A stretch of DNA of 64,000 nt. Source: Arthrobacter gengyunqii (GTDB taxonomy: Bacteria; Actinomycetota; Actinomycetes; Actinomycetales; Micrococcaceae). The first letter of the stretch is position 1. The number at the start of each line of letters is the position of its first letter. The notes beneath the pieces are model-generated. The model saw nothing but the letters and a program-made list of their open reading frames with translations, ran no database searches and had not been told where the DNA came from. A program made the translations under genes and the position numbers. The DNA lies in assembly GCF_023022985.1 (NCBI RefSeq), contig NZ_CP095461.1, positions 124,001-188,000 of the forward strand. Direction: 5' to 3'. Below, in pieces: positions 1-8,013 of the stretch.

Positions 1-273
1 CCGGCAATGTTCCTGTATGCGGCCGACTCCCGCCATCGGAGCGACGTCCGATTCAGTGCCGGACTCATGTCCTTGGGAATGTCGCTTTTCATCGTTCACG
101 CGTTGTTGAGCCTTGCACTGTGGGATGTGCACCCCGGCGCCTGGGAACGCACGCTTCCTTATGCGGCGGTGCTGGTCATATCAATCGGCCTGGCCCTGAT
201 GTGGAACGCGCGGAGGCTGGAGAAGAAGAAACCCAAACCCAATCCCCTGGCCACGGTTTACGGTTTAAGGTAA
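1..273 (+). CDS. Small integral membrane protein, 5' end possibly outside the window
   Basis: The reading frame is open to the left edge, so the first ATG at 7 may be internal and the true start may lie outside. From that ATG it reads 88 residues with two hydrophobic segments, roughly residues 14-38 and 51-65, and a very basic lysine-rich tail (residues about 68-77), which predicts a cytoplasmic C-terminus. I do not recognise a family. The next gene on this strand is far away, so it ends its transcription unit; a strong hairpin follows at 369-403. Confidence 0.5.
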   Translation, partial: PAMFLYAADSRHRSDVRFSAGLMSLGMSLFIVHALLSLALWDVHPGAWERTLPYAAVLVISIGLALMWNARRLEKKKPKPNPLATVYGLR

Positions 274-368
274 AGAATTGACATCGTTCGTTCACAGTTT
301 CATCATCCTGTGTCAGAATTATGATTAAGTAACATCCGCTGCCTGTGGGGGGTCAGCGTGAGGTTACG

Positions 369-403
369 AGCGAAGCCAGCGGATTTCATCCGCTGGCTTC
401 GCT
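369..403. terminator. Perfect 15-bp hairpin between the small membrane protein and ptsH
   Basis: Arms 369-383 and 389-403 are exact complements with a five-base loop. It lies just beyond the ptsH stop codon on the minus strand, so it most likely ends the fructose PTS transcript, and it could also end plus-strand transcription. No clear U-tract follows on either strand. Confidence 0.6.
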
Positions 404-427
404 GCTTAAGGATTGCGGAAGGTTCGG

Positions 428-706
428 CTATGAGGCGTCGAGGTCCGTTTCCAGAATCTTGACGAGAGCGTCCAGAGCGTCTTCGGCACCCTCGCCGTCG
501 GCGCGCAGCACCACCACGTCTCCGTTGGAGGCTCCAAGACTCATCAGCGAGAGCATGCTTGCCGCGTCCATCGCTTCCTCAGCAGGCTCGCCCTCCATGG
601 CGATGGTGACGTCCACCGGCTGTTCGGCGGCAGCCTCGGCGAAGATGGACGCGGGACGAGCGTGCAGGCCCACCCGGCTGGCAATTGTCGCTTTGCGTTC
701 TGGCAT
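428..706 (-). CDS. ptsH: HPr phosphocarrier protein of the sugar PTS
   Basis: HPr accepts phosphate from enzyme I and passes it to the IIA domain of sugar permeases. The 92-residue product has the usual family length and the active-site motif GLHARPA with the phosphorylated histidine at residue 15. The regulatory serine region of Firmicute HPr is represented by SMLSLMSLG near residue 50, although HPr-kinase regulation is not expected in actinobacteria. It is the last gene of a minus-strand fruK-fruA-ptsI-ptsH unit, 58 bases after ptsI, and has its own ribosome binding site (GGAAGGAA). Confidence 0.93.
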   Translation of the reverse strand: MPERKATIASRVGLHARPASIFAEAAAEQPVDVTIAMEGEPAEEAMDAASMLSLMSLGASNGDVVVLRADGEGAEDALDALVKILETDLDAS

Positions 707-764
707 GGTGTTGTTCCTTCCGGTTGGTCTCAGTCAAGCAGGGGTAGGGGGCACGGAAACCGGG

Positions 765-2477
765 TCACAGTCCCAGCTCCTCAAGGACGGGAAGCCGGCT
801 GCGCACCGTGGACCGTGCCTCAGCTGCAGTGTGCGCGCTCAGGGCAAGCGACGCCAGATCCTGCGCCTCAGGGAGGGAGACGGTGGCCAGCACGGCTCCC
901 ACGGAAGACAGCGCCCTTGGCGTCATGGACAGTGTGTTGACTCCGAGACCCGTCAGTACGACGGCGAGGGCCGGGTCCGCCGCCGCCTCACCGCAGACCC
1001 CCACATTTTTGGTTACGGGTGCCCCCTGCCCCGGTTCGGCAGCTGCTTCCGCTGCCCGCGCGCCCTCGACGGTGCGCCTGATCAACTGCAGCACCGCCGG
1101 TTGCCACGGGTCATTGAGGGTGGCCAGGGTGCCCAGCTGCCGGTCGGCGGCCATGGTGTACTGCGTGAGGTCATTGGTGCCCAGCGACGCGAAGCGGACC
1201 CGGGAGAGGACGGCCTCGGCCATGAGCGCGGCAGCCGGGACTTCGATCATCACGCCGGGCATGGCCAGGCCGGCACCGGTGCACTGAACCGCAAAGTCTG
1301 CGGCTTCCTCGGCGGTGGAGATCATCGGCGCCATCACCCACACATCGGCCTCATGGGCGCCGGCGGCAATGGCGATCGCTTCCAGCTGGCGGCCAAGGAC
1401 GCCGGGGGAGGACCGGTCCGTGCGGAATCCCCGAACGCCAAGGGCCGGATTGGGCTCCGTGGCGTCGGTCAGGAACGGGAGCGGCTTGTCCGCGCCGGCG
1501 TCCAGCGTGCGAACCACCACTTTCCGTCCCGGGAAGGCCGCAAAAACGGCGCCGTAAGCCGTGACCTGCTCCTCCTGGGTGGGCTCCGTATCGCGGCCCA
1601 GGAAGCAGAATTCGGTGCGCAGCAGGCCAATGCCCTCGGCCCCGGCTGCCGCCGCTGCCTGTGCGTCCTTGCCGGAGCCCACATTGGAGAGGAGGGGAAC
1701 ACGGTGACCGTCCGACGTCGTTCCCGTGCCGTTGAAAGGCGGCAGGGAAACCCGCGAGGCGTATTTCTTCGCCGATTCCCGTTCGGAGGCGCCCGGATCC
1801 ACCACCACGGTGCCGGTGGCACCGTCGAGGTAGAGTTCCGCACCGTCGGCCAGCGAATCAGCTCCCGCGGCGCCCACCACTGCAGGCAGGCCCAGGGAGC
1901 GGGCCAGAATCGCGGTGTGGGACTGCGGGCCGCCGCCCGACGTGACAAGGCCGATGATTTTGGCCGGGTCCAGCGTGGCGGTGTCTGCCGGGGCCAGCTC
2001 TTCGGCGACCAGGATGAACGGAACGTCGGAAGCGGGAATGCCCGGTGCCGGCAGCCCGTCGAGCTCGGCCACGATGCGGGCGCGGACGTCCAGGACATCC
2101 TGGGTGCGCTCAGCCATGTAACCGCCCAGGCTCTGCAGCATGGCAGCCACTTCCAGCCCGGCCTCCCAGATGGCCCGGTCTGCGGCCATCCCGGCATTGA
2201 TGTGCTTGCCGGCAGCCTTGAGCAGCATGGGGTCCGTGGCCATCATGGCCGTTGCGTCCAGCACCGCCTTGGCGTCTCCGCTGGCTGTCTCCGCCCGGTG
2301 CCGCAGGTCCGCCCGGACTTCCTCGGCGGCATCTTTCAGGCGGGCCTTTTCTCCATCCACCGTGCTGCCTGCTCCGAAGGTTGCATCGGCATCGGGCTCG
2401 GGCACCGGAGGCGGCATCCGCAGTGAAGGGCCAAGCACCCGCCCGGCGCTGACTCCGATTCCCTTGATGGTCCGCAT
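765..2477 (-). CDS. ptsI: Phosphoenolpyruvate-protein phosphotransferase (PTS enzyme I)
   Basis: Enzyme I starts the PTS relay by taking phosphate from PEP and giving it to HPr. At 570 residues it matches the family. The phosphorylated histidine is in GGGPQSHTAILARS at about residue 187. The C-terminal PEP-binding barrel carries GIGLLRTEF, NPALGVRG, SLGTNDLTQY and the catalytic cysteine in NVGVCGEAA. It sits between fruA and ptsH on the same strand with short spacers, so the general PTS proteins are encoded together with the fructose-specific permease and are probably induced with it. Confidence 0.95.
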   Translation of the reverse strand: MRTIKGIGVSAGRVLGPSLRMPPPVPEPDADATFGAGSTVDGEKARLKDAAEEVRADLRHRAETASGDAKAVLDATAMMATDPMLLKAAGKHINAGMAADRAIWEAGLEVAAMLQSLGGYMAERTQDVLDVRARIVAELDGLPAPGIPASDVPFILVAEELAPADTATLDPAKIIGLVTSGGGPQSHTAILARSLGLPAVVGAAGADSLADGAELYLDGATGTVVVDPGASERESAKKYASRVSLPPFNGTGTTSDGHRVPLLSNVGSGKDAQAAAAAGAEGIGLLRTEFCFLGRDTEPTQEEQVTAYGAVFAAFPGRKVVVRTLDAGADKPLPFLTDATEPNPALGVRGFRTDRSSPGVLGRQLEAIAIAAGAHEADVWVMAPMISTAEEAADFAVQCTGAGLAMPGVMIEVPAAALMAEAVLSRVRFASLGTNDLTQYTMAADRQLGTLATLNDPWQPAVLQLIRRTVEGARAAEAAAEPGQGAPVTKNVGVCGEAAADPALAVVLTGLGVNTLSMTPRALSSVGAVLATVSLPEAQDLASLALSAHTAAEARSTVRSRLPVLEELGL

Positions 2478-2507
2478 CAGTGTGCCTCTCTGTGAATGGG
2501 CGATGGA

Positions 2508-4709
2508 TTAGGCAATGACGGGCTCCTCTGCGCGCTTGGGCGCCGTCCAACGCTTGAGTGCAACATAGATCAATCCTGATGCCACCATTCCAGCGAGGAT
2601 AGCCACAATGAACATCAGGATGTTGCCGATGGCGAAGAACACGAAGATTCCGCCGTGCGGCGCCTGTGAGGTCACGCCGGTGCCCATGCAGATGGCGCCG
2701 GCAACGGCTCCTCCCACCATGCAGGACGGAATGACTCGGAAGGGGTCTGCCGCGGCAAAGGGGATGGCGCCTTCGGAGATGAATGCGGCACCGAGCAGCC
2801 AGGCGGCCTTGCCGTTCTCCCGAAGCGCCATGGTGAACTGCTGCTTGTCCAGTACGGTTGCCAGCGCCATGCCCAGCGGCGGCACCATGCCGGCGGCCAT
2901 GACGGCTGCCATGATCTGCCAAGGCGCCTGGTTTTCGAAGCTGCCCGCTCCCAGGCCGGCAACGGCGAAAGAGTAGGCCACTTTGTTGATGGGCCCGCCA
3001 AGGTCGGAGCCCATCATGAGTCCCAGGACTATGCCCAGTACGACGGCGGCGGCCCCGCTCAGACCCGCCAGCCAGTCATTGAGGGCAAGGGTCAGGGCGG
3101 AAATGGGCCCGCCCAGGACCAGGATGAGGAGTCCGGACGCTATCAGGGAGGTGACAAGCGGGATGATCACCACCGGCATCAGCCCGCGCATCCAGCTGGG
3201 TACACTCCAGCCGCCCACCCACCGGGCAATGTAGCCGGCCAGCAGGCCGCCCACCAGGCCGCCGATGAAGCCGGTGTCCATAAACAGTGCCACCGATCCG
3301 GCCGTGAAACCGGGGGCGATGCCCGGCCGGTCGGCCAGGGCGTAGGCAATGTATCCGGCCAGCGCCGGAACCAGGAATGCCAGTGACAGATTGCCGATTT
3401 TCCAGAAGACGGCGCCCAGATAGGTCAGCAGGCCCTCTTCCCCCGGATCAAAGATGGTGCCGCCGTCCAGGATGATGTCGCCGGTGAGGGTGCCGTCGTC
3501 GTCGGACAGAGAGAGTTCGTAACCTCCGAGCAGGAAGCCCAGGGCAATGAGCAGACCGCCGCCGGCCACAAACGGAATCATGTAGCTGACACCGGTGAGC
3601 AGGGCCCGCTTGAGCTGTCCGCCGAACCCTTCACCTTCCCCGCTGCTTTGCGGATCCCGTTCTTCGCCGCCGCCTCCGCCGCCGGAAACACGGCGGGAGT
3701 TGGGGTCCTTGGCAGCAGCGAGGGCCTCGTCGATCATGACGCCCGGTTCGTCGATGCCCCGCTTCACCGGGCCGGCCACCACCGGCAGGCCGGCAAACCG
3801 GCCCTTGTCCCGCACATCGACGTCGGTGGCGAAAATGACCGCATCGGCGTTGCTGATGACCGAAGGGTCCAGGGGCGTGGAGCCGGCCGACCCCTGTGTC
3901 TCCACCTGGAGATCGATACCGCGTTCGGCGGCTGCGGCTGCCAGGGAATCAGCGGCCATATAGGTATGGGCAATGCCCGTGGGGCAGGCGGTTACTGCGA
4001 CCAAACGATGAGTTTTTCCGCCGTCGCCGGCCCCGCCGGCATTGCCGTGATCCGCGGTGGGCTCCGATGTCGGTGCTCCCGCTGAGTGGGCTCCGCCTGA
4101 ACCGGCGGACGCAGCTCCCGCTGTCGTCGAGCCGGCGGCTTGAGCGCCTGTGGTGCCTGCACCTGTGCCGCCAGTGCCTGCGGCACTGGCTCCGGTGGCC
4201 GGAGCCGCATTCGCGGCCCCCGATGCTGTTCCCGGTGCCTGTGATTCCGGTACGGGGCCCAGCCCCAGGGCTCCGTCCACGAGGTCAACGATCTCCTGTG
4301 GGGAGGCTGCTGTCCGCAAGGCGCCGGTGAAGTTCTTCTTGATCAATGACCGTGCCAGCTTTGACAGCAGCTGCAGGTGTTCCTGGTCGGCGCCCTCAGG
4401 GGCCGCGATGAAGAACACGATGTCCGCCGGACCGTCCTTGGCTCCCCAGTCCACCGGTGGGTTGATGCGGGCCATGACGAGCGTTGCCTGGGTGACTGCG
4501 GAGGACCGGCAATGCGGAATGGCGATACCCCCGGGAACGCCGGTTGCCGTTTTGGATTCCCGTGCCATTGCGTCCGAATACAGCTCGTCAAAGCCTGTGG
4601 CGCGGCCCGTTGAAACTACTTGTTGGACCAGGTGGCGGATCACCTCGGACCGTTCGTTCCCCAGATTCTGGTCAAGGGTTACCAGCTCCGGCGTAATGAG
4701 ATCCGACAT
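2508..4709 (-). CDS. fruA: PTS fructose transporter subunit IIABC
   Basis: Membrane permease that imports fructose and phosphorylates it to fructose-1-phosphate. The 733-residue protein runs IIA (residues 1-150, active histidine in IPHCRS at about 66), an Ala/Gly/Thr-rich linker of about 80 residues, IIB (from about 232, phosphorylated cysteine in TACPTGIAHTY at about 242), a glycine-rich hinge and a IIC membrane domain (about 370 to the end) with multiple membrane segments. The start ATG overlaps the fruK stop as TAATG, indicating translational coupling. The first linker is unusually low in complexity. Substrate assignment rests on the fruK neighbour. Confidence 0.94.
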   Translation of the reverse strand: MSDLITPELVTLDQNLGNERSEVIRHLVQQVVSTGRATGFDELYSDAMARESKTATGVPGGIAIPHCRSSAVTQATLVMARINPPVDWGAKDGPADIVFFIAAPEGADQEHLQLLSKLARSLIKKNFTGALRTAASPQEIVDLVDGALGLGPVPESQAPGTASGAANAAPATGASAAGTGGTGAGTTGAQAAGSTTAGAASAGSGGAHSAGAPTSEPTADHGNAGGAGDGGKTHRLVAVTACPTGIAHTYMAADSLAAAAAERGIDLQVETQGSAGSTPLDPSVISNADAVIFATDVDVRDKGRFAGLPVVAGPVKRGIDEPGVMIDEALAAAKDPNSRRVSGGGGGGEERDPQSSGEGEGFGGQLKRALLTGVSYMIPFVAGGGLLIALGFLLGGYELSLSDDDGTLTGDIILDGGTIFDPGEEGLLTYLGAVFWKIGNLSLAFLVPALAGYIAYALADRPGIAPGFTAGSVALFMDTGFIGGLVGGLLAGYIARWVGGWSVPSWMRGLMPVVIIPLVTSLIASGLLILVLGGPISALTLALNDWLAGLSGAAAVVLGIVLGLMMGSDLGGPINKVAYSFAVAGLGAGSFENQAPWQIMAAVMAAGMVPPLGMALATVLDKQQFTMALRENGKAAWLLGAAFISEGAIPFAAADPFRVIPSCMVGGAVAGAICMGTGVTSQAPHGGIFVFFAIGNILMFIVAILAGMVASGLIYVALKRWTAPKRAEEPVIA

Positions 4710-5740
4710 TAGTCTTCCTCCTTGGTGGGTGCAGCCCGAGTGAATTCGGTGCCCGATACGTTGGCAGGGACGGCTATCTCCGTCACGGTCACGGCGCCGG
4801 GGTCAGTCTGTGCAAGCGTGGGAATGGTGGTGCCCGGAAGGGATGCCGCCGCCGCGCCATGTGCCACGGCCTGGCGCAGGCAACCGGCAGGCGGGGCACC
4901 GCTGACATTGGCGAGCAAGTACCCGGCAAGCGAGGAATCGCCGGCGCCGACGGTGGACCGTGCCTCGACCGGCGGTCGGGTCGCCTGCCAGGCACCTTCC
5001 GCCGTGATGAGCAGGGCTCCTTTGGGGCCGAGGGTCGCCAGGACGGCCCCGACGCCCCTGGCAATGAGGCTTCGTGCCGCCACCACTGCGAGGACCGGAT
5101 CCGCCTCCAGCTCATCTTCCGACCCGATGCCGGTTACTTCGGCCAGTTCCTCTGCATTGGGTTTGAGCAGGTCAGGGGTGGCATCATGCATCAGTGCTCC
5201 GAGGAGCGGAGGTCCGGATGAATCGATGGCAATCCGCGGAGCCGTGCTCCCGAAGTGCCGCCGGACGGCGTGGGACACCAGCGCATACAGGTCCGGGGAG
5301 GCCCCGGGAGGAAGGGAACCGGCAAGCACCAGCCACGAAGCAGGGGCACCGCCGTCACCTGCAGCACACGTGTTGAGCAGCAGGCTGATGAGGGCCTCCT
5401 GCTCCGATGCGTCCAAAGGCGGGCCGGGAACGTTGATCTTGGTTGTGGTTCCGTCGGGTTCGGTCAGCGTAATGTTGCTCCGCAGGGCGGCCGCGATGGG
5501 AAGATTTGCGTAGCTGACACCTGCACTGCGCAACCCGGCCATCACCGGGTCATTGTCGGCGCCGGGCAGCACGGCTATCGACTCAACTCCGGACGCCGTC
5601 AGGGCGTGGGATACGTTGACGCCTTTTCCTCCGGGGTCCTGGCTGATGGCGGCGGCCCGCTGCACTGCTCCGCGGACCAGCGTCCCGGGCAGCTCGACGG
5701 TTCGGTCCAAGCTGGGATTGACGGTGAGGGTGACGATCAT
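4709..5740 (-). CDS. fruK: 1-phosphofructokinase
   Basis: Converts the fructose-1-phosphate made by FruA to fructose-1,6-bisphosphate. It has PfkB/ribokinase features: NPSLDRT at the N-terminus, the substrate motif GGKGVNVSHAL near residue 40 and the catalytic GAGDS motif near the C-terminus. I place the start at 5740 (MIVTLTVNPS), where homologues begin; an in-frame ATG at 5767 and the longest frame at 5791 are alternatives. It is the first gene of the operon. The DeoR-type regulator often found upstream in related operons is absent from the 257-base spacer to the divergent esterase. Confidence 0.93.
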   Translation of the reverse strand: MIVTLTVNPSLDRTVELPGTLVRGAVQRAAAISQDPGGKGVNVSHALTASGVESIAVLPGADNDPVMAGLRSAGVSYANLPIAAALRSNITLTEPDGTTTKINVPGPPLDASEQEALISLLLNTCAAGDGGAPASWLVLAGSLPPGASPDLYALVSHAVRRHFGSTAPRIAIDSSGPPLLGALMHDATPDLLKPNAEELAEVTGIGSEDELEADPVLAVVAARSLIARGVGAVLATLGPKGALLITAEGAWQATRPPVEARSTVGAGDSSLAGYLLANVSGAPPAGCLRQAVAHGAAAASLPGTTIPTLAQTDPGAVTVTEIAVPANVSGTEFTRAAPTKEED

Positions 5741-5997
5741 TGAACCACCATGTTCGGATCCTGACATTAGGCAGTTGCCGTTAGCGGTCAACTGTTGGGA
5801 CTCGCCCTTGCGGCGGCACGGACAGGTATGGGGATTTGAGCATTATCACCCGCAATCTGCACCACCTTTCAGATATGGCGTGCGCCACGTCCGGTGTGCT
5901 GAACCAACGCTATTTAGGTTGATCGTTGATTGCAATGGGGAGCGTTTCCAGCGCCGTCCGGAAGCCCAAACGGGCCCCTGCGCATTAGGGTGAGGGG

Positions 5998-6654
5998 ATG
6001 CAAAACGTCCTGTGGTCTGCCCCGGCCGAAGTCCGTCCGGGCACCCACCTCCTGGTGATGCTGCACGGATACGGAACCGACGAACACAGCATGGCCCGCC
6101 TCTTTCCGTCCATCCCGGCGGGAATCACTTCGGCGGCGCTGCGAGGCACCTTTCCCGTGGGGGACAGCCACGGCTGGTTCCTCCTGGATCCGTATCTGCA
6201 GTCCGACACCGGTGCAGTTTTGGAGGCCGCGGCAGGGATTTTCACCTGGCTGGACCGGGTCCGCGCTGAGGGGGCGTTCACCGGGGTCTCGATGCTCGGT
6301 TTCTCGCAGGGCATGGCGATGGCCACCACCCTGCTGCGGCTGCGGCCGCAGGGGTTCGACGCCGTCGTGGGGCTGTCCGGGTTCGTGGCTGAGAACGAAC
6401 TGCTGGCCATGGCCGAACCGCTGCCCAAGCCGGTTCCCTACTTCTGGGGGCGGGACCGGGACGACTGGGTGATCAATGAAGACGCCATTGCCGCCACGCG
6501 GAATTGGCTGGCGGAGAATACTGCGCTGACCGCCCGCACTTACCCCGGGATGGGGCATACTGTCGGGGCTGAGGAAGCGCGCGATATAGGCATCTTTCTC
6601 CGGCGCTATGTAGTGTCCAAGGCCCACGCTGACAGGGAAAACAAAGAGGGCTAA
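5998..6654 (+). CDS. Phospholipase/carboxylesterase-family alpha/beta hydrolase
   Basis: The 218-residue protein has the core of the small carboxylesterase (YpfH/Est) family: oxyanion region LVMLHGYGTDE near residue 20, nucleophile elbow GFSQGMAMA near 101 and a late histidine in GMGHTVG near 190. These predict a cytoplasmic serine esterase of unknown substrate. No Shine-Dalgarno sequence is needed: a -10-like TAGGGT at 5986-5991 lies 6 bases before the ATG, so the mRNA probably starts at or next to the start codon. It is divergent from fruK. Confidence 0.85.
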   Translation: MQNVLWSAPAEVRPGTHLLVMLHGYGTDEHSMARLFPSIPAGITSAALRGTFPVGDSHGWFLLDPYLQSDTGAVLEAAAGIFTWLDRVRAEGAFTGVSMLGFSQGMAMATTLLRLRPQGFDAVVGLSGFVAENELLAMAEPLPKPVPYFWGRDRDDWVINEDAIAATRNWLAENTALTARTYPGMGHTVGAEEARDIGIFLRRYVVSKAHADRENKEG

Positions 6655-6695
6655 CACCTCTCAGGGCGGAAGAACAATCCGAGCCGACTACTACC

Positions 6696-6707
6696 TAAGC
6701 ATGCTTA
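6696..6707. promoter_or_regulatory. Perfect 12-bp palindrome TAAGCATGCTTA upstream of the GlsB/YeaQ gene
   Basis: The palindrome lies 88 bases before the start of the stress membrane protein gene. The identical 12-mer occurs at 63743-63754, also in an intergenic promoter region. The shared sequence and placement suggest a dimeric regulator binding site. The factor is unknown to me. Confidence 0.4.
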
Positions 6708-6795
6708 TGAAGTACAGTGGAGGAAAGCGCGGCCCACAGGTCGCTCAGTAAACCAACGAAATCATCACTCGTTCACACAGCAAGGAGTAATCACA

Positions 6796-7062
6796 ATGGG
6801 TTTCATTGCTTTCCTTATTCTTGGTCTTATCGCCGGTGCAATCGCTAAGGCAATCCTTCCGGGTCGTCAGGGCGGCGGCTGGATCGCTACTCTGGTCCTC
6901 GGCGTCATCGGCGCCCTGCTTGGCGGCTGGATTGGCGGCGCCATCTTCGGTGTCGAGCTGGAAGAATTCTTCTCCATCCAGACGTGGCTTGTTGCCATCA
7001 TCGGCTCCATCATCGTTCTCGCAATCTACGGCTTCGTTACTCGCAAGAGCAGCCGCGCCTAG
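6796..7062 (+). CDS. GlsB/YeaQ/YmgE family stress-response membrane protein
   Basis: An 88-residue, very hydrophobic protein with three predicted membrane segments (about residues 2-20, 29-51, 62-82), a glycine-rich turn GRQGGGW between the first two, and a short basic C-terminus. This matches the transglycosylase-associated/YeaQ family, which is small, stress-induced and of unclear biochemical role. A clear ribosome binding site (AAGGAG) precedes the ATG. The gene is monocistronic: a long leader with a palindrome lies upstream and an intrinsic terminator directly follows. Confidence 0.9.
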   Translation: MGFIAFLILGLIAGAIAKAILPGRQGGGWIATLVLGVIGALLGGWIGGAIFGVELEEFFSIQTWLVAIIGSIIVLAIYGFVTRKSSRA

Positions 7063-7109
7063 TTTGTGAGTCTGCGCTCCGGCGCAGAGTTCTGCAGCAG
7101 ACTGCAGAT

Positions 7110-7151
7110 AAAAAGCGGGACCGGCGGATTAGTTCGCCGGTCCCGCTTTTT
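7110..7151 (+). terminator. Intrinsic terminator after the GlsB/YeaQ gene
   Basis: A long GC-rich stem (AAAAAGCGGGACCGGCG paired with its complement) closes a short loop and ends in a T-run at about 7147-7151. The A-run on the left arm makes it work in both directions. Confidence 0.85.
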
Positions 7152-7224
7152 ACGTACCTGCCTCACGTAGGCTTAAACGGGCTGGTGCCCTGCACCGGAA
7201 CATGTGTCGAAAAGGAGCGTTGCC

Positions 7225-7971
7225 GTGGGATTTTTATCCAACCGTGCCAGGAAGGCTGCCGGGGGAACCGTCTTTGAAAAGGACGGGACACCCAAACCTT
7301 CGGTGCTCCGGGCAATGGAGCGGGCCGTGGATGTCCAGCGCCCCTTGGTGCTCGCAAATATCAGACGGCTGCAGCGCAAGCATCCCCAGGCGACACCGGC
7401 GGAACTGGTGTCGATCGTGGAGAAGCACTACCTGAACACCGTGACCGGAGGCGGAGCCGCGGTGGGCGCCACCGCAGTCGTGCCCGCCATCGGCACTGTC
7501 GCAGCGTTAGGGCTCTCGGCGGCGGCAACGGTGGGTTTCCTTGAGGCAACGGCGCTCTACGCGCAGTCAGTCGCCGAACTGCACGGGGTGCACCTCTCAG
7601 ATCCGGAGCGTTCGCGGACCATGGTCATGGCCATCATGCTTGGCGAAGAGGGAACCGCCATGATGCAGTCCGTTGCCGGGCGTGGAGGCAAACCCTGGGC
7701 CAGCTCCCTGGGCAAAATGCCGTCCGGCGTGATGGGATCCGTTGGGTCATCCATTCGAAAGCAGTTCATGAAACGCGTTATAGCCCGGCAGGGAACGGCC
7801 CTGTTTGGCCGCGCGCTGCCCCTGGGGATCGGGGCGGTTGTGGGCGGAGCGGGCAACCACGCCATGGGCAAGGGTGTCATCAAGGCCGCCCGGCGTGCGT
7901 TTGGCCCGGTACCGGAAACAATCAGCGGCGAACTGGCCGAGGACCTGCGGCAGACGCCGGACAAGCCCTAG
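7225..7971 (+). CDS. EcsC-like membrane-associated protein of unknown function
   Basis: The longest frame begins at GTG 7204, but AAAGGAG at 7211-7217 lies inside it and is spaced 7 bases from the GTG at 7225, so the protein probably starts there (248 residues, MGFLSNRARK). The middle is rich in Gly/Ala (about residues 80-115, with a P-x-I-G-T turn) and looks membrane-inserting, resembling the EcsC family fold; another Gly/Ala-rich segment lies near residue 200. No catalytic motif is visible. It stands alone between two terminators. Confidence 0.75.
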   Translation: MGFLSNRARKAAGGTVFEKDGTPKPSVLRAMERAVDVQRPLVLANIRRLQRKHPQATPAELVSIVEKHYLNTVTGGGAAVGATAVVPAIGTVAALGLSAAATVGFLEATALYAQSVAELHGVHLSDPERSRTMVMAIMLGEEGTAMMQSVAGRGGKPWASSLGKMPSGVMGSVGSSIRKQFMKRVIARQGTALFGRALPLGIGAVVGGAGNHAMGKGVIKAARRAFGPVPETISGELAEDLRQTPDKP

Positions 7972-7978
7972 CGGAACA

Positions 7979-8013
7979 GGCCGGGGCGGGCGTGTGCGCC
8001 CGCTGCCCGGCCT
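7979..8013. terminator. GC-rich hairpin between convergent genes
   Basis: AGGCCGGG and its complement CCCGGCCT bracket an inner stem CGGGCG/CGCCCG with a TGTG loop. It overlaps the last bases of the DUF445 gene and probably terminates transcription from both sides. There is no U-tract. Confidence 0.55.

Noticed and set aside
345..2426. Plus-strand 693-codon open frame opposite ptsH and ptsI
   Set aside because: It is antisense to two well-supported genes; the sequence has the Arg/Gly/His-rich composition of a shadow frame in high-GC DNA and no recognisable domain.
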